This document shows positions 1 to 8,191 of a stretch of 64,000 nucleotides of DNA, in pieces (the first letter of the stretch is position 1; each line of letters starts with the position of its first letter). Source of the DNA: Marisediminicola sp040546025 (GTDB taxonomy: Bacteria > Actinomycetota > Actinomycetes > Actinomycetales > Microbacteriaceae); the NCBI RefSeq assembly GCF_040546025.1, contig NZ_JBEPNA010000002.1, forward strand, positions 231,377-295,376, written 5' to 3'. The notes beneath the pieces were generated by a model. It had not been told where the DNA came from, did not search any database, and saw nothing but the letters and a program-made list of their open reading frames with translations. The translations under genes were made by a program, and so were the position numbers.

Positions 1-1115
1 GCGTGCTGTTCGGCGATGCCGACATCGAGCACGCGGTCCGGGTACTTCTGGGCGAACTTGTGCAGGCCGGTCGGTCGCAGCATGGCGGCCGTAATCCCCA
101 CGATCGTGTCGTCTTTGTCGGCGAGCCTCACGATCTCGTCCGAGAAGACGGAGGTCCAGGATGCCTTCCCGGGGGCGCCGATCGGCTCGCCCGTCTCCGG
201 GTCGATCTGGCCGACAGCGTGGAACTGGTCGGCGTCGTCCTGGCGTGCGGGCTGGTAGCCGTGCCCCTTCTGGGTGATGGCATGCACGATCACCGGCCCG
301 TCATAGTTCTTCGCCTGCTCGAGAGCCTCCCGCAGCGCGGCGATGTCGTGGCCGTGAATCGGCCCGATGTACTTGATGTCGAGGTTGGAGTACAGCGCCT
401 CGTTGTTGCTGAATCGCGAGAGGAAGCCGTGAAGCCCTCCGCGCATGCCGCGGTAGAGCGCTTGCCCGGGCGCGCCGAACCGGTCGAACAGACTGCGGCT
501 CGAGAGGTACAGGCTGCGGTACGACCGCCTGGTGCGCACGGTGTTCAGGAACCGGGCCATTCCGCCGATGGTGGGCGCGTACGAGCGGCCGTTGTCGTTG
601 ACGACGATCACGAGGTTGCGCTTGTTGTCGTCGCTGATGTTGTTGAGCGCCTCCCACGTCATCCCGCCGGTGAGGGCGCCATCCCCGACGATCGCGACCA
701 CGTGCCGGTCGTTCTGCCCCGTCATCGTGAACGAGCGGGAAATCCCGTCCGCCCACGACAGAGAGCTCGATGCGTGAGAGCTCTCCACAACGTCGTGCAC
801 CGATTCGGAGCGCTGCGGGTACCCGGCGAGCCCCCCACGCTCACGCAGCCGGCTGAAGTCCTGCCGGCCCGTGAGCAGCTTGTGCACGTACGACTGGTGC
901 CCGGTGTCGAAGACGATCGGGTCCTTCGGCGACTCGAATACCCGGTGGATCGCTATCGTCAGCTCGACGACACCGAGGTTCGGGCCGAGGTGACCGCCCG
1001 TCTTCGACACCTCCCCGACTAGGAAAGTTCGGATCTCGGCGGCGAGCTCGACGAGCTGCTCCGGCGATAGCGAATCGAGGTCGCGAGGACCGCGGATTTT
1101 CTCGAGGATCGTCAT
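1..1115 (-). CDS. dxs: 1-deoxy-D-xylulose-5-phosphate synthase, N-terminal 371 codons (cut by window edge)
   Basis: Thiamine-diphosphate enzyme that condenses pyruvate and glyceraldehyde-3-phosphate into DXP, the first step of the MEP isoprenoid pathway. The translation runs from MTILEKIRGPRDLDSL through GGHLGPNLGVVELT (TPP-domain His), a GDGALTGG motif (diphosphate-binding Gly-Asp-Gly), NDNGRSYAPT and YIGPIHGHD, ending in the start of the transketolase-like central domain (VGIAEQHA). The family is about 620-650 residues, so roughly the last 270 lie outside the window. The ATG at 1113-1115 is preceded on its own strand by TAGACT (1123-1128) with a 7-nt gap, so the mRNA is probably leaderless. 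Aconitase lies just upstream on the same strand, 34 nt away. Confidence 0.95.
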   Translation of the reverse strand, partial: MTILEKIRGPRDLDSLSPEQLVELAAEIRTFLVGEVSKTGGHLGPNLGVVELTIAIHRVFESPKDPIVFDTGHQSYVHKLLTGRQDFSRLRERGGLAGYPQRSESVHDVVESSHASSSLSWADGISRSFTMTGQNDRHVVAIVGDGALTGGMTWEALNNISDDNKRNLVIVVNDNGRSYAPTIGGMARFLNTVRTRRSYRSLYLSSRSLFDRFGAPGQALYRGMRGGLHGFLSRFSNNEALYSNLDIKYIGPIHGHDIAALREALEQAKNYDGPVIVHAITQKGHGYQPARQDDADQFHAVGQIDPETGEPIGAPGKASWTSVFSDEIVRLADKDDTIVGITAAMLRPTGLHKFAQKYPDRVLDVGIAEQH

Positions 1116-1149
1116 GGCGTCGAGTCTACTTCCGGCTTGCTCGGAGCTT

Positions 1150-3972
1150 TCAGGACACGAGGGACCGCAGCACGTACTGCAGGATCCCGCCGTTGCGGTA
1201 GTAATCGGCCTCACCGGGTGTGTCGATGCGGACGATCGCGTCGAACTCGACCGTCTTCTTTCCCGCCGGAGACTGCGCGCTCGGCTCGGCGACGACGCGC
1301 ACGGTGCGCGGCGTCGTGCCGTTGTTGAGCTCGGCGATGCCCGTGATGCTGATCGTCTCCGTGCCGTCGAGCCCGAGCGATGCCCAGGTCTCTCCGGCCG
1401 GGAACTGCAGCGGCACGACCCCCATCCCGATGAGGTTGGAGCGGTGGATCCGCTCGAAACTCTCGGTGATGACGGCCTTGACTCCGAGGAGGCTCGTGCC
1501 TTTCGCCGCCCAGTCACGCGACGATCCGGAACCGTACTCCTTGCCGCCCAGGATGACGAGGGGGATCTCGGCCGCCTGATAGTTCGCCGAGGCGTCGTAG
1601 ATGAAGGCCTGAGGGGCGTCGGGCTGCGTGAAGTCGCGCGTGTAGCCGCCCTCGACGCCATCGAGCAGCTGGTTCTTGAGGCGGATGTTCGCGAAGGTGC
1701 CGCGGATCATCACCTCGTGGTTGCCGCGCCGGGAGCCGTAGGAGTTGTAGTCCGCCCGGTCGACGCCGTGCTCGTTGAGGTAGTGCCCGGCCGGGCTGTC
1801 CGCCTTGATGCTGCCGGCGGGGCTGATGTGGTCGGTGGTGACCGAGTCGCCGAGCTTCGCGAGCACGCGTGCGCCGCTGATGTCGGCGACCGGGGTCGTT
1901 TCGATCGTCATACCGTCGAAGTACGGGGGCTTGCGCACGTAGGTGGACTTCTCGTCCCACTCGAACGTCGGGCCGGTCGGGGTCGGCAGCGAACGCCAAC
2001 GCTCGTCGCCGTCGAAGACGCCCGCGTACTCGTGCGTGAACATGTCGGTGTCGATCGCGGAGTCGATCGTCTGCTGCACCTCGGCGGCGTCGGGCCAGAT
2101 GTCCTTGAGGAAGACCTCGGTGCCGTCGGTCGCGGTGCCGAGGGAATCGGTCACGAAGTCGAAGTTCATCGACCCGGCGAGGGCGTAGGCGATGACAAGC
2201 GGCGGGCTCGCCAGGTAGTTCATCTTCACGTCGGGGTTGATGCGGCCCTCGAAGTTGCGGTTTCCGGAGAGCACCGCGGTGACCGCGAGGTCGTTGTCGT
2301 TGACCGCGGCGGAGATCTCGTCGAGCAGCGGGCCGGAGTTTCCGATGCAGGTCGTGCAGCCGTAGCCGACGGTGAAGAAGCCGAGGTCCTCGAGGTAGCT
2401 GGTCAGGCCGGCCTTCTCGTAGTAGTCGGTGACGACCTTGGACCCGGGCGCGAGCGTGGTCTTTACCCACGGCTTGACCTTGAGGCCCTTCATGCTGGCG
2501 TTGCGGGCCAGGAGACCTGCCGCGAGCATGACGGAGGGGTTGGACGTGTTCGTGCACGACGTGATCGCGGCGATCGCGACGGCGCCGTGGTCGAGGGTGA
2601 ACCCCGTGCCGTCCTCGAGGGTGACGCGGGTGGGGGTCGACGCCGTCGACGGGGCATGGCTCGAGTGGTGGTTCTGGGCCGGGGCGTGCGCGGACGACTC
2701 GTCCTGTGGGGTGAACCCGATCGGATCGGATGCCGGGAAGGTGCCTTCGATCGCCGCATCGACCTGCGAGCGGGTGACTCCGGCGTAGTCGTTGAGGTCG
2801 ATCTCGAACTGGTCCTTCGCGCGGCTGAGCTCGACGCGGTCCTGCGGGCGTTTCGGTCCGGCGATGGACGGCACGACGGTCGACAGGTCGAGCTCGATGT
2901 ACTCGCTGTAGGTCGCCTCTGTGGAGGGGTCGTGCCAGAGCTTCTGCAGCTTGGCGTACGCCTCGACGAGGCGCACCTGCTCCTCGTCGCGGCCGGTGAG
3001 GCGCAGGTAGTCGAGGGTGACGTCGTCGATCGGGAACATTGCGGCGGTGGAGCCGAACTCGGGGCTCATGTTTCCGATGGTGGCGCGGTTGGCGAGGGGC
3101 ACCGAGGCAACGCCGGGTCCGTAGAACTCGACGAACTTGCCGACGACACCGTGCCACCGCAGCATCTGGGTGATGGTGAGAACGACATCGGTCGCGGTGA
3201 CCCCCGCGGGGATCTGTCCGGCCAGCTTGAAGCCGACGACCTTCGGGATGAGCATCGAGACGGGCTGGCCGAGCATGGCCGCCTCCGCCTCGATGCCGCC
3301 GACACCCCAGCCGAGCACGCCGAGCCCGTTCACCATGGTGGTGTGCGAGTCGGTGCCGACGCAGGTGTCGGGGTAGGCCTGCAGCACGCCGTTCACGGTG
3401 CGCGTGTAGGTCACCCTCGCGAGGTACTCGATGTTGACCTGGTGCACGATTCCGGTTCCCGGCGGCACGACCTTGAAGTCGTCGAAGGCGGTCTGGCCCC
3501 AGCGGAGGAACTGGTAGCGCTCCCCGTTGCGCTGGTACTCGATCTCGACGTTGCGCTCGAGGGCGTCGGCGGTGCCGAACAGGTCGGCGATGACCGAGTG
3601 GTCGATGACCAGCTCGGCGGGCGCCAGCGGGTTGATCTTGGTGGGGTCGCCACCCAGTTCGGCGACAGCCTCGCGCATGGTCGCGAGGTCGACGATGCAC
3701 GGAACACCGGTGAAGTCCTGCATCACCACGCGGGCGGGGGTGAACTGGATCTCGGTGTCGGGCTCGGCGGTGGGAACCCAGCTGCCGAGGGCCTCGATCT
3801 GCGCGCGGGTCACGTTGGCGCCGTCCTCGGTGCGGAGGAGGTTCTCGAGCAGCACCTTCAGGCTGAACGGGAGCTTCTCGGATCCGGCGACGCTGTCGAG
3901 CCGGAACACCTCGTACTCGGTCGCACCGACGGTGAGTGTGTCCTTCGAACCGAAGCTGTTGATTGCGGACAT
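1150..3972 (-). CDS. acnA: Aconitate hydratase (AcnA type), 940 aa
   Basis: Cytosolic 4Fe-4S enzyme interconverting citrate and isocitrate in the TCA cycle. The translation starts MSAINSFGSKDTL and carries the cluster ligands ITSCTNTSNPSV and YGCTTCIGNSG (Cys-x2-Cys), the QDFTGVP and DSHTTMVNG substrate motifs, and the C-terminal swivel domain (GSSRDWAAKG). Length is near the usual 900-940. The ATG at 3970-3972 has an AAGGGAGA ribosome site. A longer open frame upstream adds 31 unrelated residues and is not used. A consensus-like TATAAT with a palindrome over the predicted start site lies about 130 nt upstream, so it has its own promoter separate from the DUF3159 gene. Confidence 0.97.
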   Translation of the reverse strand: MSAINSFGSKDTLTVGATEYEVFRLDSVAGSEKLPFSLKVLLENLLRTEDGANVTRAQIEALGSWVPTAEPDTEIQFTPARVVMQDFTGVPCIVDLATMREAVAELGGDPTKINPLAPAELVIDHSVIADLFGTADALERNVEIEYQRNGERYQFLRWGQTAFDDFKVVPPGTGIVHQVNIEYLARVTYTRTVNGVLQAYPDTCVGTDSHTTMVNGLGVLGWGVGGIEAEAAMLGQPVSMLIPKVVGFKLAGQIPAGVTATDVVLTITQMLRWHGVVGKFVEFYGPGVASVPLANRATIGNMSPEFGSTAAMFPIDDVTLDYLRLTGRDEEQVRLVEAYAKLQKLWHDPSTEATYSEYIELDLSTVVPSIAGPKRPQDRVELSRAKDQFEIDLNDYAGVTRSQVDAAIEGTFPASDPIGFTPQDESSAHAPAQNHHSSHAPSTASTPTRVTLEDGTGFTLDHGAVAIAAITSCTNTSNPSVMLAAGLLARNASMKGLKVKPWVKTTLAPGSKVVTDYYEKAGLTSYLEDLGFFTVGYGCTTCIGNSGPLLDEISAAVNDNDLAVTAVLSGNRNFEGRINPDVKMNYLASPPLVIAYALAGSMNFDFVTDSLGTATDGTEVFLKDIWPDAAEVQQTIDSAIDTDMFTHEYAGVFDGDERWRSLPTPTGPTFEWDEKSTYVRKPPYFDGMTIETTPVADISGARVLAKLGDSVTTDHISPAGSIKADSPAGHYLNEHGVDRADYNSYGSRRGNHEVMIRGTFANIRLKNQLLDGVEGGYTRDFTQPDAPQAFIYDASANYQAAEIPLVILGGKEYGSGSSRDWAAKGTSLLGVKAVITESFERIHRSNLIGMGVVPLQFPAGETWASLGLDGTETISITGIAELNNGTTPRTVRVVAEPSAQSPAGKKTVEFDAIVRIDTPGEADYYRNGGILQYVLRSLVS

Positions 3973-4028
3973 GTCGAGTCTCCCTTGCTGACGTCTGCCA
4001 ATCCTGACCGCCGACCTGCGGGCGTGCC

Positions 4029-4045
4029 ACCAAGGCAAGCCTAAG
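4029..4045 (-). promoter_or_regulatory. Possible DtxR/IdeR-like iron box in the acnA leader
   Basis: On the minus strand the leader reads TTAGGCTTGCCTTGG, which resembles the AGGnnAGCCTAA half of iron boxes bound by DtxR/IdeR repressors. It sits between the predicted acnA start site and the ATG. Aconitase is an iron-sulfur enzyme under iron control in some other actinobacteria. The match is only partial, so this is a suggestion. Confidence 0.35.
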
Positions 4046-4085
4046 TGTCGCGGGTGTTCGCCCACACGGGGCGGGCCATCGAAAG

Positions 4086-4113
4086 TATCTCGACGTCAAG
4101 ATAAATCATTATA
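4086..4113 (-). promoter_or_regulatory. acnA promoter with palindromic operator
   Basis: On the minus strand a perfect TATAAT (4108-4113) is followed by TATCTTGACGTCGAGATA (4086-4103). This dyad has two 9-bp arms matching at 8 of 9 positions. The expected start site, about 7 nt after the -10, falls inside the dyad, the usual place for a repressor site. No good -35 is visible. Which regulator binds it cannot be told from sequence; an AcnR- or MarR/TetR-type repressor is possible. Confidence 0.6.
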
Positions 4114-4138
4114 GGCACAGGCGAGCTGTCGGCTGTCG

Positions 4139-4903
4139 CTATGCGGCGGCGTTTTCCCGCCGGTACACGCTTCGCACCAGCATCCAGGTGACCCAGAGCA
4201 TGACCGCGTAGAGCGGTACGCCGAGCACGAGCTTGACGGTGCCGAGCAGCTCGACTTCGCCAGCGAGGTAGAGGGGCAGCTCGGCGACGAGCCGCAGCAG
4301 GAAGAGACCGCACCAGAGCACAGTCGCGAGCGTCAGCACGCGCAACTTCGCCGGACTGTGCCGCCACTCGAGGCCATCGTTGCTGAGAACGCCGACGATG
4401 AGTCCGATGAGGGGGTGTCGCGAGAGGATGCTCACGACCAGTACGAGCAGTGAGACCGCGTTGATGATGAGCCCCGGAACGAAGTTGTCCTCCGGCTTGC
4501 CGGTGAACAGTGCGAGACCGGCCGAGATGGCGACGCCGCCGACGCCGGCGACGGCCTGATTGACGGACGAGCGGGTGATGAGCCTCACCAGCACGAACCC
4601 GATCGCGATCGCGACGGGGACGAGAACCGAGGCGGCGAGGTTCTCGGTGGCGGCGTAGATCACCAGGAAGCCGAGCGCAGGGAGAATCGCCTCGACGATT
4701 CCCCGCACGCCCCCGACGGCCTTGAGCAGCGACGCGGCGGTCGGCATCTCCCCGGGGGCAACCTGCCCGATCCCCGCGTTCCTCACGGCGAAGCCGAGGG
4801 CCTCGCGCAGGGACGGCTCGCTCGCGGGCGCGGACGACGGCCCGGTCGCATCGGGCCCGATCTCGGGTCCGATCGACTCGGGTCCGTCCTGGCGGTCCGT
4901 CAC
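4139..4903 (-). CDS. DUF3159 family membrane protein, 254 aa
   Basis: Integral membrane protein of unknown function. A soluble N-terminus rich in Gly/Pro/Ser (about 45 residues) is followed by about six hydrophobic segments between residues 60 and 245, with charged loops such as TGKPEDNFVPG and SNDGLEWRHSP typical of DUF3159. GTG start at 4901-4903, 2 nt after the DUF3710 stop, so it is the third gene of a dut-DUF3710-DUF3159 operon, an arrangement common in actinobacteria. Translational coupling is likely because of the spacing. Confidence 0.85.
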   Translation of the reverse strand: MTDRQDGPESIGPEIGPDATGPSSAPASEPSLREALGFAVRNAGIGQVAPGEMPTAASLLKAVGGVRGIVEAILPALGFLVIYAATENLAASVLVPVAIAIGFVLVRLITRSSVNQAVAGVGGVAISAGLALFTGKPEDNFVPGLIINAVSLLVLVVSILSRHPLIGLIVGVLSNDGLEWRHSPAKLRVLTLATVLWCGLFLLRLVAELPLYLAGEVELLGTVKLVLGVPLYAVMLWVTWMLVRSVYRRENAAA

Positions 4904-4905
4904 GT

Positions 4906-5589
4906 TTACTCCGCCGGTTCGCGGGGCGGTGCGGTCTGGCCGGCCGCGGACTTGGGGATGTGCAGCGGGATGAGGTCGCGCGGGGGCATCGGCGTGGAAC
5001 CGCGCACCACGACGACGCTGCGAAAGAGGTCCTCGATCTGCTCGGCGGCCTCCGCGTCGACGGCGCCCTTGCCCGCGACGACGCCGCGCAGGAACCAGCG
5101 CGGGCCGTCGACGCCGATGAACCGTGCAATGCGCATCGAGCCGTCTCCACCCGCCTGCACCGTCGGGATCTCGGCGAGGAGCTCCGGCCCGAACGGGCCG
5201 TCGAGCTCCTTGGTCGATCCGCCCTGCTTCTGGATCTGCTCGGTGATCTGGCTCCGGATCTCGTTCCAGAGGCCCGTCGTCCTGGGCGCGGCGAATGGCT
5301 GCACCTGCAGCGTCGAACCGGCATAGTCGAGCGCCACTGCGACCACCCGCTTGCTGCCCTCCTCGACCTCGAGGCGGAGGTGGAGTCCCTCGCGCGGGAG
5401 AACCTTTACCCCACCCAGGTCGACATAGGGACGCACGGCGTTGGCTTCGCTCTCATCGAGCGGTCCATTCACCCCGCGGTCCTCTGGTGCCGACTTGGCG
5501 TGGTCGCGAGCGTTGTCTGCGTCGCCCACGGCGGCGATATCGCGCTCGTCGTTTTTTCCGATGCCTTCGATGGCGGTGTTATCGCTCAC
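4906..5589 (-). CDS. DUF3710 family protein, 227 aa
   Basis: Cytosolic protein of unknown function. An acidic, disordered first 50 residues leads into the conserved domain (YVDLGGVKVLP, EGLHLRLEVEEG, VQPFAAPRTTGLWNEIR, RWFLRGVVAGKGAVD, PMPPRDLIPL). The family regularly sits between dut and DUF3159 in actinobacteria. The GTG start at 5587-5589 overlaps the dut stop in a GTGA, which implies translational coupling to dut. Confidence 0.88.
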   Translation of the reverse strand: MSDNTAIEGIGKNDERDIAAVGDADNARDHAKSAPEDRGVNGPLDESEANAVRPYVDLGGVKVLPREGLHLRLEVEEGSKRVVAVALDYAGSTLQVQPFAAPRTTGLWNEIRSQITEQIQKQGGSTKELDGPFGPELLAEIPTVQAGGDGSMRIARFIGVDGPRWFLRGVVAGKGAVDAEAAEQIEDLFRSVVVVRGSTPMPPRDLIPLHIPKSAAGQTAPPREPAE

Positions 5590-6056
5590 GCCTGTTCTCC
5601 TGGTTCGTTTCGTCGGTATCCGGTCGATCCGAAGCCGTGGTCGCCCCTCGCACTGCCGGGAAGGGTGTCGACCGGCACGAACTGGGCCCTCGTCACTGGC
5701 ATGACGATGAGCTGTGCGATCCGGTCGCCAACCTCGACAGGATACGCCTGTGAACGGTCGGTGTTGAGGAGCGTCACCCGGATCTCGCCGCGATACCCCG
5801 CATCAACGGTGCCCGGGCTGTTCACGATCGTGATGCCGTGCCGGGCCGCAAGACCGCTGCGCGGGACGACCAGGCCTACGAAGCCGTCTGGCAGCGCGAT
5901 GGCCACCCCGGTACCGACCGTGGCGCGCTCCCCCGGCTCGAGGGTGAGCGACTCGGCGGCGGTGAGATCAGCACCCGCGTCTCCCGGATGGGCGTACGAC
6001 GGGGCCGGCACATCCGGTGTGCCGGCGCTCAGCAGGACTTCAACGTATTCGGGCAC
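5586..6056 (-). CDS. dut: dUTP diphosphatase, 156 aa
   Basis: Trimeric dUTPase that hydrolyses dUTP to dUMP, keeping uracil out of DNA and feeding dTMP synthesis. All five family motifs are present: PGDAGADL, PRSGLAARHG, VDAGYRGEIRVTLLN (catalytic Asp and Tyr), YPVEVGDRIAQL and the C-terminal RGDHGFGSTG arm. The start chosen is the GTG at 6054-6056 (VPEYVEVLL), which gives the family's usual length. The frame stays open further upstream but collides with the divergent DUF3093 gene. TATTCT on the minus strand about 16 nt before the GTG may be the -10. Confidence 0.95.
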   Translation of the reverse strand: MPEYVEVLLSAGTPDVPAPSYAHPGDAGADLTAAESLTLEPGERATVGTGVAIALPDGFVGLVVPRSGLAARHGITIVNSPGTVDAGYRGEIRVTLLNTDRSQAYPVEVGDRIAQLIVMPVTRAQFVPVDTLPGSARGDHGFGSTGYRRNEPGEQA

Positions 6057-6095
6057 GTGACGAGGGTAGTGCAGAATATCTGATCGAATAGGCAG

Positions 6096-6545
6096 ATGCA
6101 GCTCTATCGTGAACGTCTGTGGCCCTCCGTGTGGGTCTTCGTCTCGACCGCACTCGTGATTCCCGCGAGTCTGCTGGTCTTCCTGCCCATCAATCCCACG
6201 GCGGGGGTGTGGACGGCGGTCGTCCTCTATGCAGGATGCGTCGTGGCTCTCGTCGCGACGTCCCCGGTGATCGAGGTGACCGACGCGCAGATAATCGCGG
6301 GACGGGCGCGACTGCCGGTCGCCCTGGCCGGACCGCCTGAGGCCTTCGTGAAGCAGGAGGCGACGCTCGAGCGCGGCCAGCGCCTCGACGCGAGAGCCTG
6401 GCTTGTCATCAGGGGGTGGGTGTCGCCGGTCGTGAAGATCCCGGTGACCGACCCGGTCGACCCCGCACCATATTGGCTGGTCTCCACGAGACGGCCGGCA
6501 CTGCTCGCCGACGCGATCGAGCGGGCGAGGAGCGGTGCGGCGTGA
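6096..6545 (+). CDS. DUF3093 family membrane protein, 149 aa
   Basis: Small actinobacterial membrane protein of unknown function. Two hydrophobic segments (about residues 11-32 and 36-56) precede a soluble C-terminal domain with the conserved ARLPVALAGPPEAF, DARAWLVIRGWV and PYWLVSTRRP stretches of DUF3093. It is transcribed divergently from dut with only about 39 nt between the starts and ends at a bidirectional hairpin shared with the DUF4193 gene. Confidence 0.85.
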   Translation: MQLYRERLWPSVWVFVSTALVIPASLLVFLPINPTAGVWTAVVLYAGCVVALVATSPVIEVTDAQIIAGRARLPVALAGPPEAFVKQEATLERGQRLDARAWLVIRGWVSPVVKIPVTDPVDPAPYWLVSTRRPALLADAIERARSGAA

Positions 6546-6568
6546 TTCATGCGACCGCCCGTCGGGGC

Positions 6569-6594
6569 GCGCGCCGACCAGGTGGTCGGCGCGC
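6569..6594. terminator. Bidirectional hairpin terminator
   Basis: An 11-bp perfect inverted repeat, GCGCGCCGACC and GGTCGGCGCGC, with a 4-nt loop lies between the convergent DUF3093 and DUF4193 genes. There is no T-run, so it is better described as a strong hairpin serving both directions than as a canonical rho-independent terminator. Confidence 0.7.
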
Positions 6595-6615
6595 TCGTGC
6601 TCGGCGTGCGTCGCC

Positions 6616-6909
6616 CTATGAGGCGCACTCCGCACAGACGGCGCCGAGCTTCTCGGTGTGGTCGATCTGGGAGCGGTGCTTCACAAGGAAGCAGCTGATG
6701 CAGGTGAACTCGTCAGCCTGGGGAGGGAGCACCACCACGTCGAGGTCGAGGTCTGACAGGTCGGCGCCGGGAAGCTCGAAGCCTCCGGGGTTGTCCGAAT
6801 CGTCGACGTCGACCTGGCCGGACATCTTGTCCGGCACGCGCTCCTTCAGCGCCTCGATCGACTCCGAGTCGTCGTCGGTCTTGCGGGGCGCGTCGTAGTC
6901 CGTTGCCAT
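6616..6909 (-). CDS. DUF4193 family zinc-ribbon-like protein, 97 aa
   Basis: Small acidic protein of unknown function conserved in actinobacteria. An Asp/Glu-rich N-terminus (KTDDDSESIEALKERV) leads into ADLSDLDLDVVVLPPQADEFTC, and the C-terminus has two Cys pairs (CISC and CAEC), a probable metal-binding ribbon. ATG at 6907-6909 with AAAAGG upstream; 28 further in-frame codons exist but look non-coding. Divergent from sepH. Confidence 0.88.
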   Translation of the reverse strand: MATDYDAPRKTDDDSESIEALKERVPDKMSGQVDVDDSDNPGGFELPGADLSDLDLDVVVLPPQADEFTCISCFLVKHRSQIDHTEKLGAVCAECAS

Positions 6910-7111
6910 GCCTTTTCCAGTTCTGTTCAGCCACGTGAATTCAAATGGGCGGGCATAGTTTGCATGAATTGGTAGGGAATAGCAAACCGTCACCGCACCG
7001 CCTCACGAGTGCCCTCGGGTCAACTTGCGGCACGCCCGGCGTATTCCCGCGATACGGGGCATTCGCGTGCAAACCTTGCCCTAATTCGATACACCCCGAA
7101 AGGTCAATCGC

Positions 7112-8191
7112 ATGCAGGACCTCACAGTCATCGGTGTCGAGAACGGTGCGCTTCTCGTGTCGTCGATCGACGGCACCCGCTTCAGAATCGCCATCAACGA
7201 GACGCTTCATTCGAAGCTCAGGGAAGCGACCCCGCCGCCCGGCAATGCGCGCAAGCCCGCACCGCGGGAGATTCAGGCCCAAATTCGGTCCGGCCTGTCC
7301 GCCGAGGAGGTCGCGGCCGTCACCGGTGTGCACCTCGACTACATCCGCAAGTTCGAGGGCCCGGTGCTTGCCGAACGCGAGTTCGTGATCGAGTCGGCAC
7401 TGAACATCGCGGTTCACACCGCGATTGACACCGATCCCATGCAACAGGGGTCCACCTTCGGCTCGGTGATCCGCGGGCGACTGCACGACCTCGGTGCCAC
7501 GGGCGAGCGCTGGGCGAGCTGGAAGCAGCCCGATGGCGCCTGGGTCGTGAAGCTCGCCTTCACGGCGGACCAGATCGATCACGACGCCCGCTGGAACTAC
7601 GAACCCAAGCGGGCCGCGCTGGCCCCGATGAACAACGAGGCCAACACGCTGTCCCAGCAGGGGGAGATGCCCGGCGGCCTCATCCCGCGCCTGCGCGCCG
7701 TCGGCGGCGACGAACGCGCACCGGATTCCTCGAGGTTCGACAGCGGTGCCTTCGACGTGCGAACGGGCGACGCCGGCCGTGAGTCCGGCTCCAGCTTCGA
7801 GCCAGTCCCGTTCGGCCGCGCCACCGGATCCTCCCCCGAGGTGTCGGCTGCCGCAATCAATCGTGCGCCGACGAACGACTCGTCGCCCAGCCAGACGTCC
7901 GACCTCCTCGACGCGCTCCGCCGGCGCCGCGGTGAGCGGGAGAGCGCCGCGTTGTGGACCGACGACGACACGAGGGCGGCCCATCCGTCGACGAGCAACG
8001 TGCGCCTCGTCGACATCCCGTTCGACCCCTTCGACGCGCCCAATGACGATGACCGGTCGCCCGGCCACGCCGACACGGCACCCCAACCCTTCGCGACCCC
8101 GGCGAAGGCATCGACGAAGAAGGGGCGTGCCTCGATGCCCAGCTGGGATGAGATCGTCTTCGGCGCCCGCTCGGACGACGACCCGGCCTAG
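7112..8191 (+). CDS. sepH: SepH-like cell division protein (DUF3071), 359 aa
   Basis: SepH in Streptomyces and Mycobacterium binds FtsZ and helps Z-ring assembly. The N-terminal domain (residues 1-170) starts MQDLTVIGVENGALLV and contains a helix-turn-helix-like segment (LSAEEVAAVTGVHLDYIRKFE) and ASWKQPDGAWVVKLAF. The C-terminal half is low-complexity, rich in Ser/Pro/Asp, and ends in a conserved WDEIVFGAR-type tail, as in the family. GAAAGG lies 7-12 nt before the ATG. Its TAG stop shares the tetranucleotide CTAG (8188-8191) with the stop of the convergent gene. Confidence 0.9.
   Translation: MQDLTVIGVENGALLVSSIDGTRFRIAINETLHSKLREATPPPGNARKPAPREIQAQIRSGLSAEEVAAVTGVHLDYIRKFEGPVLAEREFVIESALNIAVHTAIDTDPMQQGSTFGSVIRGRLHDLGATGERWASWKQPDGAWVVKLAFTADQIDHDARWNYEPKRAALAPMNNEANTLSQQGEMPGGLIPRLRAVGGDERAPDSSRFDSGAFDVRTGDAGRESGSSFEPVPFGRATGSSPEVSAAAINRAPTNDSSPSQTSDLLDALRRRRGERESAALWTDDDTRAAHPSTSNVRLVDIPFDPFDAPNDDDRSPGHADTAPQPFATPAKASTKKGRASMPSWDEIVFGARSDDDPA

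Noticed and set aside
1114..4044. A 976-codon open frame on the plus strand opposite aconitase
   Set aside because: It is the antisense shadow of a well-supported aconitase gene, is rich in Val/Gly/Arg/Asp as expected from high-GC third positions, and has no recognisable domain.
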